Below, piece after piece: positions 52,452 to 60,020 of a stretch of DNA of 64,000 nucleotides. Positions within the stretch are counted from its first letter, which is position 1. Every line of letters begins with the position of its first letter. The stretch spans positions 2,360,115 to 2,424,114 of the forward strand of contig CP129018.1 in NCBI GenBank assembly GCA_020524525.2. Direction: 5' to 3'. A program made the translations under genes and the position numbers. The stretch comes from Bacillus tianshenii. GTDB lineage: Bacteria > Bacillota > Bacilli > Bacillales > Bacillaceae_N. The notes under the pieces were generated by a model. The model saw nothing but the letters and a program-made list of their open reading frames with translations. It was not told the origin of the DNA and ran no database searches.

Positions 52452-54437
52452 TTAGATAGCCTCCCTCATATGCTCAGGCAACACTTCAATTCGCAATTCC
52501 TTATCCGGTTCACTAACAACAAGGCTGATAACTTGTGCATCCGTATCAATCAACCTTGTAACAGCTTCACTGTTGTCTACGAAAATTGGAGCTTGGAAGC
52601 CATAATGCTCTGATAGTGTATTAATGATGTCTAAGCCAATGTTGATTCGAGCTGCGTTATTCAAACCACCTGAATACGGCACACCCTCGTATAGCGTTTC
52701 ACACGTTTCTTTTAAGCCATCGTTGATTTGAGTATCGAACAACTTAAAGCGAGCGTACTTAAACTTACTATTGATTTTCTCTTCTAACAGATTGACCTTT
52801 TGACGTATGAACTGCTCAGTAAGATAAAGCTGTTCTTCTAGTTGCTCAAATTCTTGAGCAAGCGTCTGTTCTTGGCTTTCCAGTTCAGCAATACGTCTTT
52901 CACATAATCGAATCTGAGCGAATTTAGCTTTGTCCTGCTCAATCATATTGATTTCATTGACCAGTTGACGTATTTCTTGGTGCACTTTATTCTCAGCTTC
53001 ATAAGTAGATGCCTTTAACTCTTGAATCTCATGGCGTACTGCCTCAGTCTCTTGAAGCTTCTGATTGTAAGCTGGATTTTCAGTAATTTCTGTTGTATTA
53101 GATTGGAGTGTTTCGATGTCACTCTTCACTTTGGTTAGTCCTTGTTGTACTACTGCAGCTTTCTTCTTCAAGTCCTCAGTTTGTGCTTGATATGTTTCAA
53201 TTGATTGATTTAAGTCTGAAATTACACTGTTAGCAGCTAAGCCTTGTTGCTTAATACGTTCCAGGCGTTCGGCTTTCTTACGGTTAAATTCTGCTTGAGC
53301 TTTTTTATGAGCTTCCTCTATTTGTTCTTCAGGTAAAGCTTGTCCACACGTTGGACAATTCTCATCATGGTGGAACTCATGTGTTTCTGCATTCACCTTA
53401 TGCCACTGTTCACGTAGTTTATTTGCTTCTACCTCACGGTTATGGATGGACTCCTGGTTTAATCGAATTTGGTTTTCACAACGCACAATATCTGTATTAA
53501 TCCCGTCTAAACGGCTTTGCGTCTGATATAGAAGCTGACGTTTTTGGTCGATTTTTCCGTAATTTGATTCACGTTCTTGATTCTTCAACTCCATTAATTC
53601 AGATTGAATCTCACGCAGCTTCTTTTCTAACTCTGATACTTGACCACCTGAACGAATTCGATTTAACTCTTGCTCTTTTGCTTCACGCTTACTTTGCAGT
53701 GATATGATTTGTTGCTCGATCTGCTGTTCATTTAAGCCAGCCACCTCTGGAATGGAACGTCTAACTTCACCAATTCGAACAGGAATCCGTTCTAACTCCT
53801 TATTAATCTCTGCACGACGAGCAGCAATCACTTTTCTTTGATCATCGATACTTCTACCATTTAAGATGCTAGGTAACTTTCTAAGCGATGAATCTGAAGC
53901 AATGACTTCCTCATCTGTAATATCACCGCAAATTTCAAGCAGAATCTCACGCCGTTTCTGCCAATGTAACTGTTCATTGAAATATGCAGGGTTTGTCAGA
54001 AGCTTAAAGATTTCTTCATCGATTATTTGTGAAACCTTATCAGCAAACTCTTTCTTCTTTGCTGGAACACCATCGATATAATAATCCGTTGTGTGCCCAC
54101 TGAATTTTTTAATGGCTGAACCGCGCTTTTTCGTCCACTTCTCGTAATAAACTTTGCGCAAGCTCACCATTTGACCATTGATAGAGAATACACCTTCCAC
54201 TTCGTGCTCTAACCCTGAAAGTTCTTTGCCGCGTTGATCAACTCGTTTGATTTGAAACTGCTTTTGATTGTGGCTATCTTTGTCAAAGAGCAACCAAACG
54301 AATCCATCAAATAACGTCGTTTTACCAGTAGCGTTATCTCCAAAAATACGGACATTTTGACCTTCAGCATCAAGGACGAAATGGGTAATGCCCTTAAAGT
54401 CGCGCAAAGAAAGTTTTATAAGCTTGATTTCCTTCAC
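52452..54437 (-). CDS. SMC/Rad50-like ATPase of the recombination block
   Basis: Walker A GDNATGKTTLFDGF at about residue 34, a long coiled coil with a zinc-hook CPTCGQAL near residue 370, and a C-terminal ATPase half with GLNNAARINIGLDI (signature-like) and PIFVDNSEAVTRL. This is the SbcC/Rad50 layout at reduced size (661 aa). In several Bacillus phages such ATPases stand beside RecT in place of a YqaJ-type exonuclease. The start is GTG 54437, 2 bp after the small gene upstream. Confidence 0.9.
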   Translation of the reverse strand: MKEIKLIKLSLRDFKGITHFVLDAEGQNVRIFGDNATGKTTLFDGFVWLLFDKDSHNQKQFQIKRVDQRGKELSGLEHEVEGVFSINGQMVSLRKVYYEKWTKKRGSAIKKFSGHTTDYYIDGVPAKKKEFADKVSQIIDEEIFKLLTNPAYFNEQLHWQKRREILLEICGDITDEEVIASDSSLRKLPSILNGRSIDDQRKVIAARRAEINKELERIPVRIGEVRRSIPEVAGLNEQQIEQQIISLQSKREAKEQELNRIRSGGQVSELEKKLREIQSELMELKNQERESNYGKIDQKRQLLYQTQSRLDGINTDIVRCENQIRLNQESIHNREVEANKLREQWHKVNAETHEFHHDENCPTCGQALPEEQIEEAHKKAQAEFNRKKAERLERIKQQGLAANSVISDLNQSIETYQAQTEDLKKKAAVVQQGLTKVKSDIETLQSNTTEITENPAYNQKLQETEAVRHEIQELKASTYEAENKVHQEIRQLVNEINMIEQDKAKFAQIRLCERRIAELESQEQTLAQEFEQLEEQLYLTEQFIRQKVNLLEEKINSKFKYARFKLFDTQINDGLKETCETLYEGVPYSGGLNNAARINIGLDIINTLSEHYGFQAPIFVDNSEAVTRLIDTDAQVISLVVSEPDKELRIEVLPEHMREAI

Positions 54438-54439
54438 CT

Positions 54440-54607
54440 TTATGCCCCCTTAACTTGATTATTTTTCAGCTCAACAAAACGTTCATATTGTTGGCCGCTT
54501 TTAAATTGAAAAACAGGATTTCCGTTAGGTTTAATTGTGATACGTCCGCCAGCTAACGCTAGTGCTTTCTGAGCTGCAAAATCACTGCTATAAGGAATTT
54601 CACGCAA
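54440..54607 (-). CDS. Small prophage protein with TTG start, 55 aa
   Basis: GGAGG precedes TTG 54607 at the right distance; the frame reads REIPYSSDFAAQKALALAGG, RITIKPNGNPVFQFKSGQQY and ends 2 bp before the SMC-like gene. The tight junction and even codon use argue for a real gene. No family recognised. Confidence 0.7.
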   Translation of the reverse strand: MREIPYSSDFAAQKALALAGGRITIKPNGNPVFQFKSGQQYERFVELKNNQVKGA

Positions 54608-54632
54608 TCTTCTCGCCTCCTTAGTTGAAAAC

Positions 54633-54711
54633 AGAGGGCAAATTCAGATATACTAAAAGCAAATGTTATGGAACTTGCCCTCTAGATGGTCCGTGTTGCC
54701 GCACGGGCCAT
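54633..54711 (-). terminator. Double hairpin between early genes
   Basis: On the minus strand ATGGCCCGTG/CACGGACCAT (one G-U) is followed by AGAGGGCAA/TTGCCCTCT and GTTTTC. The second may be a weak terminator; alternatively the pair regulates the genes ahead of the SMC-like ATPase. Confidence 0.55.
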
Positions 54712-54884
54712 TATTCATTTCGATAGATAACACTGTACAAAAAGCAACCTCCGTCTTCGTCAGGCATGGTATTTAAATGAACTACCTCAACGTCCGGATT
54801 CTTCTTTGTCCATTCGTTAAATTCAGCTGAACCTACTAACTCAACCGAACTCAATAACCCTGATATCTCAGCATGACCAGTCAT
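54711..54884 (-). CDS. Hypothetical protein, 57 aa
   Basis: ATG 54884 has GGGGTGA ahead; an ATG at 54905 would overlap the previous gene. The product has VELVGSAEFNEWTKKNPDVE and CFLYSVIYRNE, loosely like short Cse60-type proteins, but I do not assign a family. Confidence 0.65.
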   Translation of the reverse strand: MTGHAEISGLLSSVELVGSAEFNEWTKKNPDVEVVHLNTMPDEDGGCFLYSVIYRNE

Positions 54885-54888
54885 ACAT

Positions 54889-55248
54889 TCACCCCACTTT
54901 CTCATTCTGCAGCTCTTTCAATTGCTCTAATTTCTCAATAATCGAGATTTCTGTTCGAGCTAACTTTCTAGCGATATGTCGGTAACTGTATAACTTTCCA
55001 TCACCAATAAGCTCCATATGCCCCAGAAGGTAAAACTCTTCATCCAAGGTGTAAGGCGGAAGAACATCTGAACCAATTTGTTGTCCTAGCTTCGATATTT
55101 TCACACCGACTTGGCATGTTCCAATACAATAGCGATGTGCCTCATGTTGACCGTATAAATTCCTGTTTTGATTCAAGATTTTGCAATCTCGACAAACGTT
55201 ATCTAACAAGCGGATAACCTTGCGACGAATAACCGCCGGTTCAATCAT
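54889..55248 (-). CDS. Zinc-finger domain phage protein, 119 aa
   Basis: ATG 55248 follows AGGAGG. Residues 1-55 (EPAVIRRKVIRLLDNVCRDC, then YCIGTCQVGVKISKLGQQI) match the zf-C2HCIx2C-type module found in Bacillus phage proteins, with Cys at C-x2-C and C-x3-C positions. The C-terminal half has an HTH-like stretch (YRHIARKLARTEISIIEKL). A small regulator or adaptor is likely. Confidence 0.75.
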   Translation of the reverse strand: MIEPAVIRRKVIRLLDNVCRDCKILNQNRNLYGQHEAHRYCIGTCQVGVKISKLGQQIGSDVLPPYTLDEEFYLLGHMELIGDGKLYSYRHIARKLARTEISIIEKLEQLKELQNEKVG

Positions 55249-55290
55249 TTGCTGTCCTCCTTTCGTATGTATTTGATGGGTCAATTCCCA

Positions 55291-55393
55291 TCGTCATAGG
55301 CAGGAATCGGAATGGCAGTTCAGGGAGGGGTGAACCTGAAATTCCTACCTATGACGACAAGAACTGAAGTCCTTGCCGTACCACTTAAGTGGT
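55291..55393. repeat. Large inverted repeat and palindrome in an early-gene gap
   Basis: TCGTCATAGGCAGGAAT (55291-55307) pairs with 55341-55357 (16 of 17 bp), enclosing TTCAGG/CCTGAA; a separate 14-bp perfect palindrome ACCACTTAAGTGGT lies at 55380-55393. This could be a regulatory RNA structure in the 134-bp gap or a protein-binding site. No open frame covers it. Confidence 0.65.
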
Positions 55394-55418
55394 GTTAAGA
55401 TGTGTTTAAGCATGTAAG

Positions 55419-55622
55419 TTATTTTCCAACCTGGGAGCAGTGAGTGTGGGCACACTTACTGCTCTTTATTTGTGCTCCCATTTTCCAATTCAGTGCGAGC
55501 AATTGACGTTTTGCCTCCAACTCAACAGCTATTAGTAAGCATGGATTGCTAAGCGCTTTGGCGCATTCTTCTTTTACTTCCTTAGCAGTCATTAAACGAC
55601 TAGCAGTTAAAACTCCATTCAC
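55419..55622 (-). CDS. Hypothetical protein, 67 aa
   Basis: Helical (TAKEVKEECAKALSNPCLLI). The last 12 codons fall inside a 14-bp inverted repeat (GAGCAGTGAGTGTG/CACACTTACTGCTC, 55431-55460), so the C-terminus may have been changed by a structural element. Function unknown. Confidence 0.55.
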   Translation of the reverse strand: MNGVLTASRLMTAKEVKEECAKALSNPCLLIAVELEAKRQLLALNWKMGAQIKSSKCAHTHCSQVGK

Positions 55623-55656
55623 ATTTGTTCACCCTTTCAAATTAATAGATTCTTAA

Positions 55657-55881
55657 TTACAAAGGTCTTGCTAAAGAAACTGTGCAATACAGCTGCATAA
55701 CAAAAGGTTGCTGTTTCTCAAATGCTTTATTTCTTAACATTGGAATATTGTAGGCCATTTCCAAATCGGTCATTAGATTTGAAAGACGAATCCCTTTGAT
55801 ATGTTTGGGCGCGTTAGAGTCAACAATTTCATTGAAGCGTTTGGTGTATTGAAGCATTTCACCTGCGGTCACTGACTTCAC
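55657..55881 (-). CDS. Hypothetical protein, 74 aa
   Basis: Helical (YTKRFNEIVDSNAPKHIKGI; LSNLMTDLEMAYNIPML), resembling small early phage proteins of unknown role. It overlaps the zinc-ribbon gene upstream by 23 bp. Confidence 0.68.
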   Translation of the reverse strand: MKSVTAGEMLQYTKRFNEIVDSNAPKHIKGIRLSNLMTDLEMAYNIPMLRNKAFEKQQPFVMQLYCTVSLARPL

Positions 55882-56047
55882 CCCCTATAACAATGCGTGG
55901 TTCCCACTCCTGAATAACTACCTTCGATTTACAAATATTGCAGAAGCAACTGTTTTCTAACCAAGTAAACCAAACTTGTTGATCTGGCTTGAAATCTTCT
56001 AAACACTCACCACAATACTTGGCTGTTGTTCGTTTAATCGATGACAA
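55859..56047 (-). CDS. Zinc-ribbon small protein, 62 aa
   Basis: Two Cys pairs, YCGECLEDF and CFCNICKSK, with QVWFTWLEN between, form a treble-clef or ribbon-like zinc site. It is probably a small nucleic-acid or protein-binding factor. It overlaps both neighbours, as expected in dense early operons. Confidence 0.68.
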   Translation of the reverse strand: MSSIKRTTAKYCGECLEDFKPDQQVWFTWLENSCFCNICKSKVVIQEWEPRIVIGGEVSDRR

Positions 56048-56325
56048 CTCTTCACCGCCTTCACCTTAATCCCACGTTTATTTAAACTCTTAATAAGTGC
56101 GGAAACCTGATTCTGCTCTACTCGAGCTTTCGTTAAACGTTGCAGTTCCTCACGACAACGTTCAGCTTCTGCCTTCCAATACTCAGCTTTGTCCATATCG
56201 CCAGTGATATCTTCATGATGATAAGTACGTTTTAAACACTCGATCATACAGTCATATAGTTTGCTAGCTTTCTGAACATCTTCAGGTAATACAATCTCTG
56301 AAAAATCCACTTTTCTATCCTCCAT
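55999..56325 (-). CDS. Hypothetical early protein, 108 aa
   Basis: Helical and charged (DKAEYWKAEAERCREELQRL), with a basic C-terminal segment. Unrecognised. It lies 5 bp after the HTH gene and overlaps the next gene by 49 bp. Confidence 0.68.
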   Translation of the reverse strand: MEDRKVDFSEIVLPEDVQKASKLYDCMIECLKRTYHHEDITGDMDKAEYWKAEAERCREELQRLTKARVEQNQVSALIKSLNKRGIKVKAVKSCHRLNEQQPSIVVSV

Positions 56326-56330
56326 GAGCT

Positions 56331-56861
56331 TTAAGCTACATTTTTACGGTCTGCTTTTTTATACTTCCTAGCTATCAACTTCACTTTGTGTTCAGCCCAT
56401 AGCTTTATCCAACTGAACCCATACTCTTTGCAAATCACTGCAACAAAATGCTTTAACGCGACGATTGCATCAATCGCCTCCATTAAGGCCCTCTTTAATT
56501 CATCACGTTGATGAGCTTCCATGAATGATGGGTTATTCGATAAACAAACTTTCTTAATTGCCTCCAATGCTTCTTCCAGCTCTTCCTCTGTTTTTGCTTT
56601 AACACTTGCCCGGTGTAGGTCTACAGCTTGGCCATCAAGCTTTCCAATTCCCCACCCGTAATATTCAGCTACTGCTTCAAGAGCCACAAAGGGGTCATTA
56701 AATTCATTAGTTAGCTGCTGTGCAATGTCTGCTGGAAGCTTGGCGCGTTCTGTTTCATAAGCTGAAAAGGATTCTCTTGATACATTGAAATCAAATGCCA
56801 TCTGCTGTTGTGTTCTCTTGTTGTCGTCACGAAGTTGTTTCAACCTCTTACCGACATTCAC
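56331..56861 (-). CDS. XRE-type transcription regulator with helical C-terminus
   Basis: The N-terminal HTH (residues about 4-58: KRLKQLRDDNKRTQQQMAFD, VSRESFSAYETERAKLPADI) is an XRE/Cro fold. The C-terminal 110 residues are helical, with an acidic stretch and a basic end (KLIARKYKKADRKNVA). It may control early genes, like YqaF/YqaH-neighbourhood regulators; the target is unknown. Confidence 0.82.
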   Translation of the reverse strand: MNVGKRLKQLRDDNKRTQQQMAFDFNVSRESFSAYETERAKLPADIAQQLTNEFNDPFVALEAVAEYYGWGIGKLDGQAVDLHRASVKAKTEEELEEALEAIKKVCLSNNPSFMEAHQRDELKRALMEAIDAIVALKHFVAVICKEYGFSWIKLWAEHKVKLIARKYKKADRKNVA

Positions 56862-56919
56862 TTAATTCACCTCTCTCTTTACCGCTATCCCAATCATTGT
56901 TCGATAGAATAATAGATAG

Positions 56920-57234
56920 CTAGAATTTAATACTTCGATTCGTTCCAGTAGAACGATGAACAACCTGAAGTTCATTCGGTAGACTTTTAACAACCAGCCA
57001 ATTATTGAAGTTGTAGCCGGCATTAGCAATCAACTCTTTTTGCCGGCGTGTTGGCTTCTTACCTTGTTTCAACTGCTCACCTTCTTCCACAGTTAATTTG
57101 ATGTTTTTCAAAGGGGCTCCATAAAGTATTGGAGCAGACGTCCTTAAGAAAAACTTTGCAATTTCAAGCTGCAATTCCGGCGAAAGGCTTTTTTCTTGTG
57201 GTTGTTCATGAGATGCGGTTGCGTTTTGTGACAT
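56920..57234 (-). CDS. DUF6906-like small protein, 104 aa
   Basis: The C-terminal part (GKKPTRRQKELIANAGYNFN, NWLVVKSLPNELQVVHRSTG) matches small phage proteins with the GK-PTR-QK...NWLVVK pattern (DUF6906). The N-terminal 45 residues are extra. Function unknown. It follows the Cro-like gene by 12 bp. Confidence 0.78.
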   Translation of the reverse strand: MSQNATASHEQPQEKSLSPELQLEIAKFFLRTSAPILYGAPLKNIKLTVEEGEQLKQGKKPTRRQKELIANAGYNFNNWLVVKSLPNELQVVHRSTGTNRSIKF

Positions 57235-57246
57235 GAATATTACCCC

Positions 57247-57477
57247 CTAGCTCGCAGTTGTAGTATCTTGTCGCTTTTCGCTACATTCATTAGCAAAAAA
57301 AATAGTCCAATCAAAATTCAATTCCTGAGCTATCTTTTGTGCTACTTGGACGCTCGGGCGACGAGAACCTGTTTCAATTTGAGTATAATAAGGTCTTTCA
57401 ATGCCTACTTTCTCCGATACAACTTCTTGTGTATAGCCTTTTTCTTTCCGAAGATTAACAAGCCAATTACGTTTCAT
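57247..57477 (-). CDS. Cro-like repressor (XRE HTH), 76 aa
   Basis: First gene of the early (lytic) operon. HTH residues about 4-60: NWLVNLRKEKGYTQEVVSEK, VGIERPYYTQIETGSRRPSV. Transcription should start near 57518 from TTGACT-17-TATATT, with one operator inside the promoter spacer and one downstream. It faces the plus-strand repressor gene across a shared control region. Confidence 0.9.
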   Translation of the reverse strand: MKRNWLVNLRKEKGYTQEVVSEKVGIERPYYTQIETGSRRPSVQVAQKIAQELNFDWTIFFANECSEKRQDTTTAS

Positions 57478-57498
57478 GCTACCACCCTCTTCCTTTTT

Positions 57499-57604
57499 GT
57501 AGCGATATGCGACTTGTTAACCTAAATATACAGTAGCAAATCGCTACAGTCAATGCTTTTTTGATACTTTTCGCCACAAAAGTTTATTTGTAGCTTATTG
57601 CTAC
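57499..57604. promoter_or_regulatory. Lysis-lysogeny operators O1-O3
   Basis: Three 15-bp imperfect palindromes fit GTAGCNNNTNGCTAC: GTAGCGATATGCGAC (57499-57513), GTAGCAAATCGCTAC (57533-57547) and GTAGCTTATTGCTAC (57590-57604). O2 fills the spacer of the minus-strand promoter and O3 that of the plus-strand promoter, so one repressor can shut both. Confidence 0.82.
57525..57553 (-). promoter_or_regulatory. Early (lytic) promoter
   Basis: Minus-strand TTGACT (57548-57553), exact 17-bp spacer, TATATT (57525-57530), directly upstream of the Cro-like gene. The spacer contains operator O2. Confidence 0.88.
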
Positions 57605-57612
57605 AGTATAAT
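57584..57612 (+). promoter_or_regulatory. Repressor-maintenance promoter
   Basis: Plus-strand TATAAT (57607-57612) with a weak -35 (TTATTT, 57584-57589) at 17 bp. Operator O3 fills the spacer, giving autoregulation of the repressor gene. Confidence 0.7.
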
Positions 57613-57636
57613 GAGAATATAAAAGGAGGGGAAAAA

Positions 57637-58068
57637 GTGTTAGGAGATATTCTGAAACGCTTGAGACAGAGCAAAGGCTTAACTCAAACTGAACTTGCAA
57701 AAAAGTTAGATTTGACTCGAGGCACCTATGCACATTATGAAATAAACAAACGACAGCCAGATTATGAAACCCTCCATAAAATTGCAGATTTTTATAATGT
57801 TTCTACTGATTATTTACTTGGAAGAACAGATAAACCTCGCCCCGCAGAACCCAAAACAGTTCGTGTTGCTGGGCAAGAGTTTGAACTTTCTTCTGAAGAA
57901 TATAAAGTCTTTGAAGAAATGAAGAAGCACCCTATTATGTTCCATGACTTAGCTAAAAATCCTGAGAAAAAAGTTAAGCAGCTAATTAAAATGTGGAAGT
58001 TCCAACGCGAAATGATGGAAGATGATGATGAAGAAGGCGAAGGTTTTGGAGAGTTCGCAGATGATTGA
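57637..58068 (+). CDS. Prophage repressor (CI/ImmR-like, XRE HTH)
   Basis: Keeps lytic genes off. HTH residues about 5-58: LGDILKRLRQSKGLTQTELA, DLTRGTYAHYEINKRQPDYE, then DFYNVSTDYLLGRTDKP. The C-terminal half is acidic and helical, ending in a run of Asp/Glu. Start GTG 57637 with AGGAGGGG ahead; the upstream in-frame TTG at 57598 lies inside the promoter. 143 aa, no protease-type (LexA) C-terminus, so inactivation likely uses the ImmA-like peptidase or another route. Confidence 0.9.
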   Translation: MLGDILKRLRQSKGLTQTELAKKLDLTRGTYAHYEINKRQPDYETLHKIADFYNVSTDYLLGRTDKPRPAEPKTVRVAGQEFELSSEEYKVFEEMKKHPIMFHDLAKNPEKKVKQLIKMWKFQREMMEDDDEEGEGFGEFADD

Positions 58069-58084
58069 TTACTATAGATTTTAT

Positions 58085-58113
58085 AAGACACGCCTTAGAG
58101 TCTAACGTGTCTT
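58085..58113 (+). terminator. Terminator after the repressor gene
   Basis: AAGACACG (58085-58092) pairs with CGTGTCTT (58106-58113), followed by TCTATTT. It separates the repressor from the DUF4236 unit. Confidence 0.75.
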
Positions 58114-58131
58114 TCTATTTACCCTTAAATA

Positions 58132-58143
58132 GAACGCACGTTC
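58132..58143 (+). promoter_or_regulatory. LexA (DinR)-box-like site
   Basis: GAACGCACGTTC within AGAACGCACGTTCT fits the Bacillus SOS box pattern CGAACRNRYGTTYC except at the outermost bases. It lies about 115 bp before the DUF4236 start. Confidence 0.5.
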
Positions 58144-58147
58144 TTAA

Positions 58148-58209
58148 TTTGTCGAATCAAAAGAACTATTGTCGAAATAGCACCTACATAACTTACATTT
58201 TGTTACAAT
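58148..58209 (+). promoter_or_regulatory. Promoter with two Spo0A-box-like sites before the first DUF4236 gene
   Basis: TTTGTCGAA (58148-58156) and ATTGTCGAA (58168-58176) contain the 0A-box core TGTCGAA exactly 20 bp apart, two helix turns. A -10 TACAAT follows at 58204-58209 without a normal -35, as at activator-dependent promoters. Confidence 0.65.
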
Positions 58210-58246
58210 GTTGATTGACTATTCATAGTACAAAAGGAGGGTGCAT

Positions 58247-59356
58247 ATGGGCTTTGGATTTAGAAAAAGCATAAAAATAGCTCCTGGCGTTAAAATGAAC
58301 GTCGGAAAAAAAGGAGTTGGTGTCAGCGTTGGAGGAAAAGGGTTCAGGCACTCTATTAATTCAAGTGGGCGTTCAAGAACTACCTTATCTATTCCTGGAA
58401 CAGGGGTATCTTATTCGAGTTATGGAAAGTCATATAGCTCACAAGCATATCAACGACGGCAAGAGTTAGCCCGTCAAGAAAGAGAATTGGAAAAGTTAGA
58501 ACAAATAAGACGAAATGAACTCGAAGTGAAGTTGTTTGAAAATAAGTTAGAAATGATTAAGTCAATTCACAAGGAATCTGATGAGCCAATTAACTGGCAT
58601 AAAGTCAAGTTAACTCCTCCCCCATTTATTAAAAATGAAACAGGACCAGCCGAGTATAAGGCCTTAAAAGCCCTAAAAGACTATGAGCCTTCATTTTTAG
58701 ATAAGCTGCTGAAGAAACAGGTAAAGCAAAAAGTAGAACTTGAAGCACAAGTAAATAGAGCTAGATTAGAAGACCAACAAGCTTATGAAGAGTGGGAATA
58801 TATGAATGAGACAGCCGAAAAAATTCTATCTGGAGATATTGATACTTATTTAGAGGTAATTAATGAGCTCAATCCTTTAGATGATTTGCTTGAGTTCGGT
58901 AGTGGCTTTGAATTCTTTGTAGATAAACCTGAATTATTGGAAGTGGAGTTCGATGTTCATACAGAGTTAGTGGTTCCAAGCAGTTTGAAAACCTTAACCA
59001 AGACTGGAAAAGTCTCAACAAAAAAAATGCCTAAAGGCCAATACTACGACCTGCAACAAGATTATATTTGTAGCTGCGTATTAAGAATTGCGCGTGATAT
59101 GTTCGCACTTCTTCCTATAGAGACAATTTATATTCATGCAATGGATGAACAAGTGAATTCTGCTACCGGTCATAAAGAAAAGATTACGTTGTTATCAGTA
59201 AAAATCGATAAAGCAACATTAACTCAATTAAATTTTGACAGAATCGATTGTTCTGACTCAATGACCAACTTTGAGCACAACATGAAATTTCTTAAAACCA
59301 AAGGGCTTCAACCAGTTCAAAAATTACAAATTATAGAGAATTCCGTTACCAATTAA
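58247..59356 (+). CDS. DUF4236 domain protein, 369 aa
   Basis: Residues 1-60 are the DUF4236 module (GFGFRKSIKIAPGVKMNVGK, GVGVSVGGKG, LSIPGTGVSYS), a small beta domain of unknown function. The remaining 300 residues contain a coiled-coil part and a C-terminal domain with YYDLQQDYICSCVLRIARDM. ATG 58247 has AGGAGG six bases ahead. It sits in the lysogeny module behind paired Spo0A-box-like sites. Confidence 0.8.
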   Translation: MGFGFRKSIKIAPGVKMNVGKKGVGVSVGGKGFRHSINSSGRSRTTLSIPGTGVSYSSYGKSYSSQAYQRRQELARQERELEKLEQIRRNELEVKLFENKLEMIKSIHKESDEPINWHKVKLTPPPFIKNETGPAEYKALKALKDYEPSFLDKLLKKQVKQKVELEAQVNRARLEDQQAYEEWEYMNETAEKILSGDIDTYLEVINELNPLDDLLEFGSGFEFFVDKPELLEVEFDVHTELVVPSSLKTLTKTGKVSTKKMPKGQYYDLQQDYICSCVLRIARDMFALLPIETIYIHAMDEQVNSATGHKEKITLLSVKIDKATLTQLNFDRIDCSDSMTNFEHNMKFLKTKGLQPVQKLQIIENSVTN

Positions 59357-59376
59357 TTTAAACATTCCAGTTCATT

Positions 59377-59399
59377 GACTGAGCTCACTCAGTCTTTTT
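59377..59399 (+). terminator. Terminator after the first DUF4236 gene
   Basis: GACTGAG-CTCA-CTCAGTC followed by TTTTTC; it separates this gene from the peptidase gene, which then needs leakage or its own promoter. Confidence 0.85.
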
Positions 59400-59422
59400 C
59401 TTTAAACAGGAGTGGATATTTT

Positions 59423-60004
59423 ATGCATCTAAGAAATATTATGTTAAATGAATCGCAGGATCATTATGAATCTCATGCTAATAGAATTATCAAACGATTT
59501 AACTTTAAATATCCTGATGAAATTGATATGTATCAGATTTGTTTTAAGTTTGGCATTAAAATCAAGCCACTCGCTGCTCCCTTCTATCCTTTTGAAATTG
59601 AAGAAGGAACAGAGTCATATGCCTCCCCGTTCCCAAATAGTAATCGTGGGCATATTTTCTTGAAACCAAATCTGGACCCTATTAGGAAGAAGCTGCTACT
59701 TGCTGAAGAATTTTGTCATATTCAGTTGCACTACCATAATCAACTTACTGTTTCTTCTCTTGAAATAAACAAATATGAGAAACAGGCTAGACGAATGGCA
59801 GCTTACCTCTTAATGCCTAAAAACTTTTTGGAAAATATCTACGTAACTGCAATCGATCAGTCAGTACTTGTATCTGATATTGCTGATCACTTTCTTGTCA
59901 CAGAAGAATTTGCTCATTATCGTTTAAAACTGGAATTCGGGTATAAGGTTGAGGGGTTTAGCACAATCAGAAAGCAGATTCATAGTCTGGAGTGGCTAGA
60001 ATAA
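59423..60004 (+). CDS. ImmA/IrrE-type metallopeptidase
   Basis: ImmA-like enzymes cut the phage repressor to trigger induction. The zinc helix reads LLLAEEFCHIQLHYH, so the usual HExxH is EExxH here, a form I also know from other phage relatives. The C-terminal half has EKQARRMAAYLLMPKNFL, a typical ImmA segment. ATG 59423 has AGGAGTGG ahead; 193 aa. It is separated from the repressor by one gene and a terminator. Confidence 0.85.
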   Translation: MHLRNIMLNESQDHYESHANRIIKRFNFKYPDEIDMYQICFKFGIKIKPLAAPFYPFEIEEGTESYASPFPNSNRGHIFLKPNLDPIRKKLLLAEEFCHIQLHYHNQLTVSSLEINKYEKQARRMAAYLLMPKNFLENIYVTAIDQSVLVSDIADHFLVTEEFAHYRLKLEFGYKVEGFSTIRKQIHSLEWLE

Positions 60005-60020
60005 AAGTCGGTGATTTCAA

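Noticed and set aside
59423-60004. Loss of the metallopeptidase active site (EExxH instead of HExxH)
   Set aside because: The AEE-x-x-H variant is common among phage ImmA/IrrE relatives, so it is not evidence of an inactive gene.
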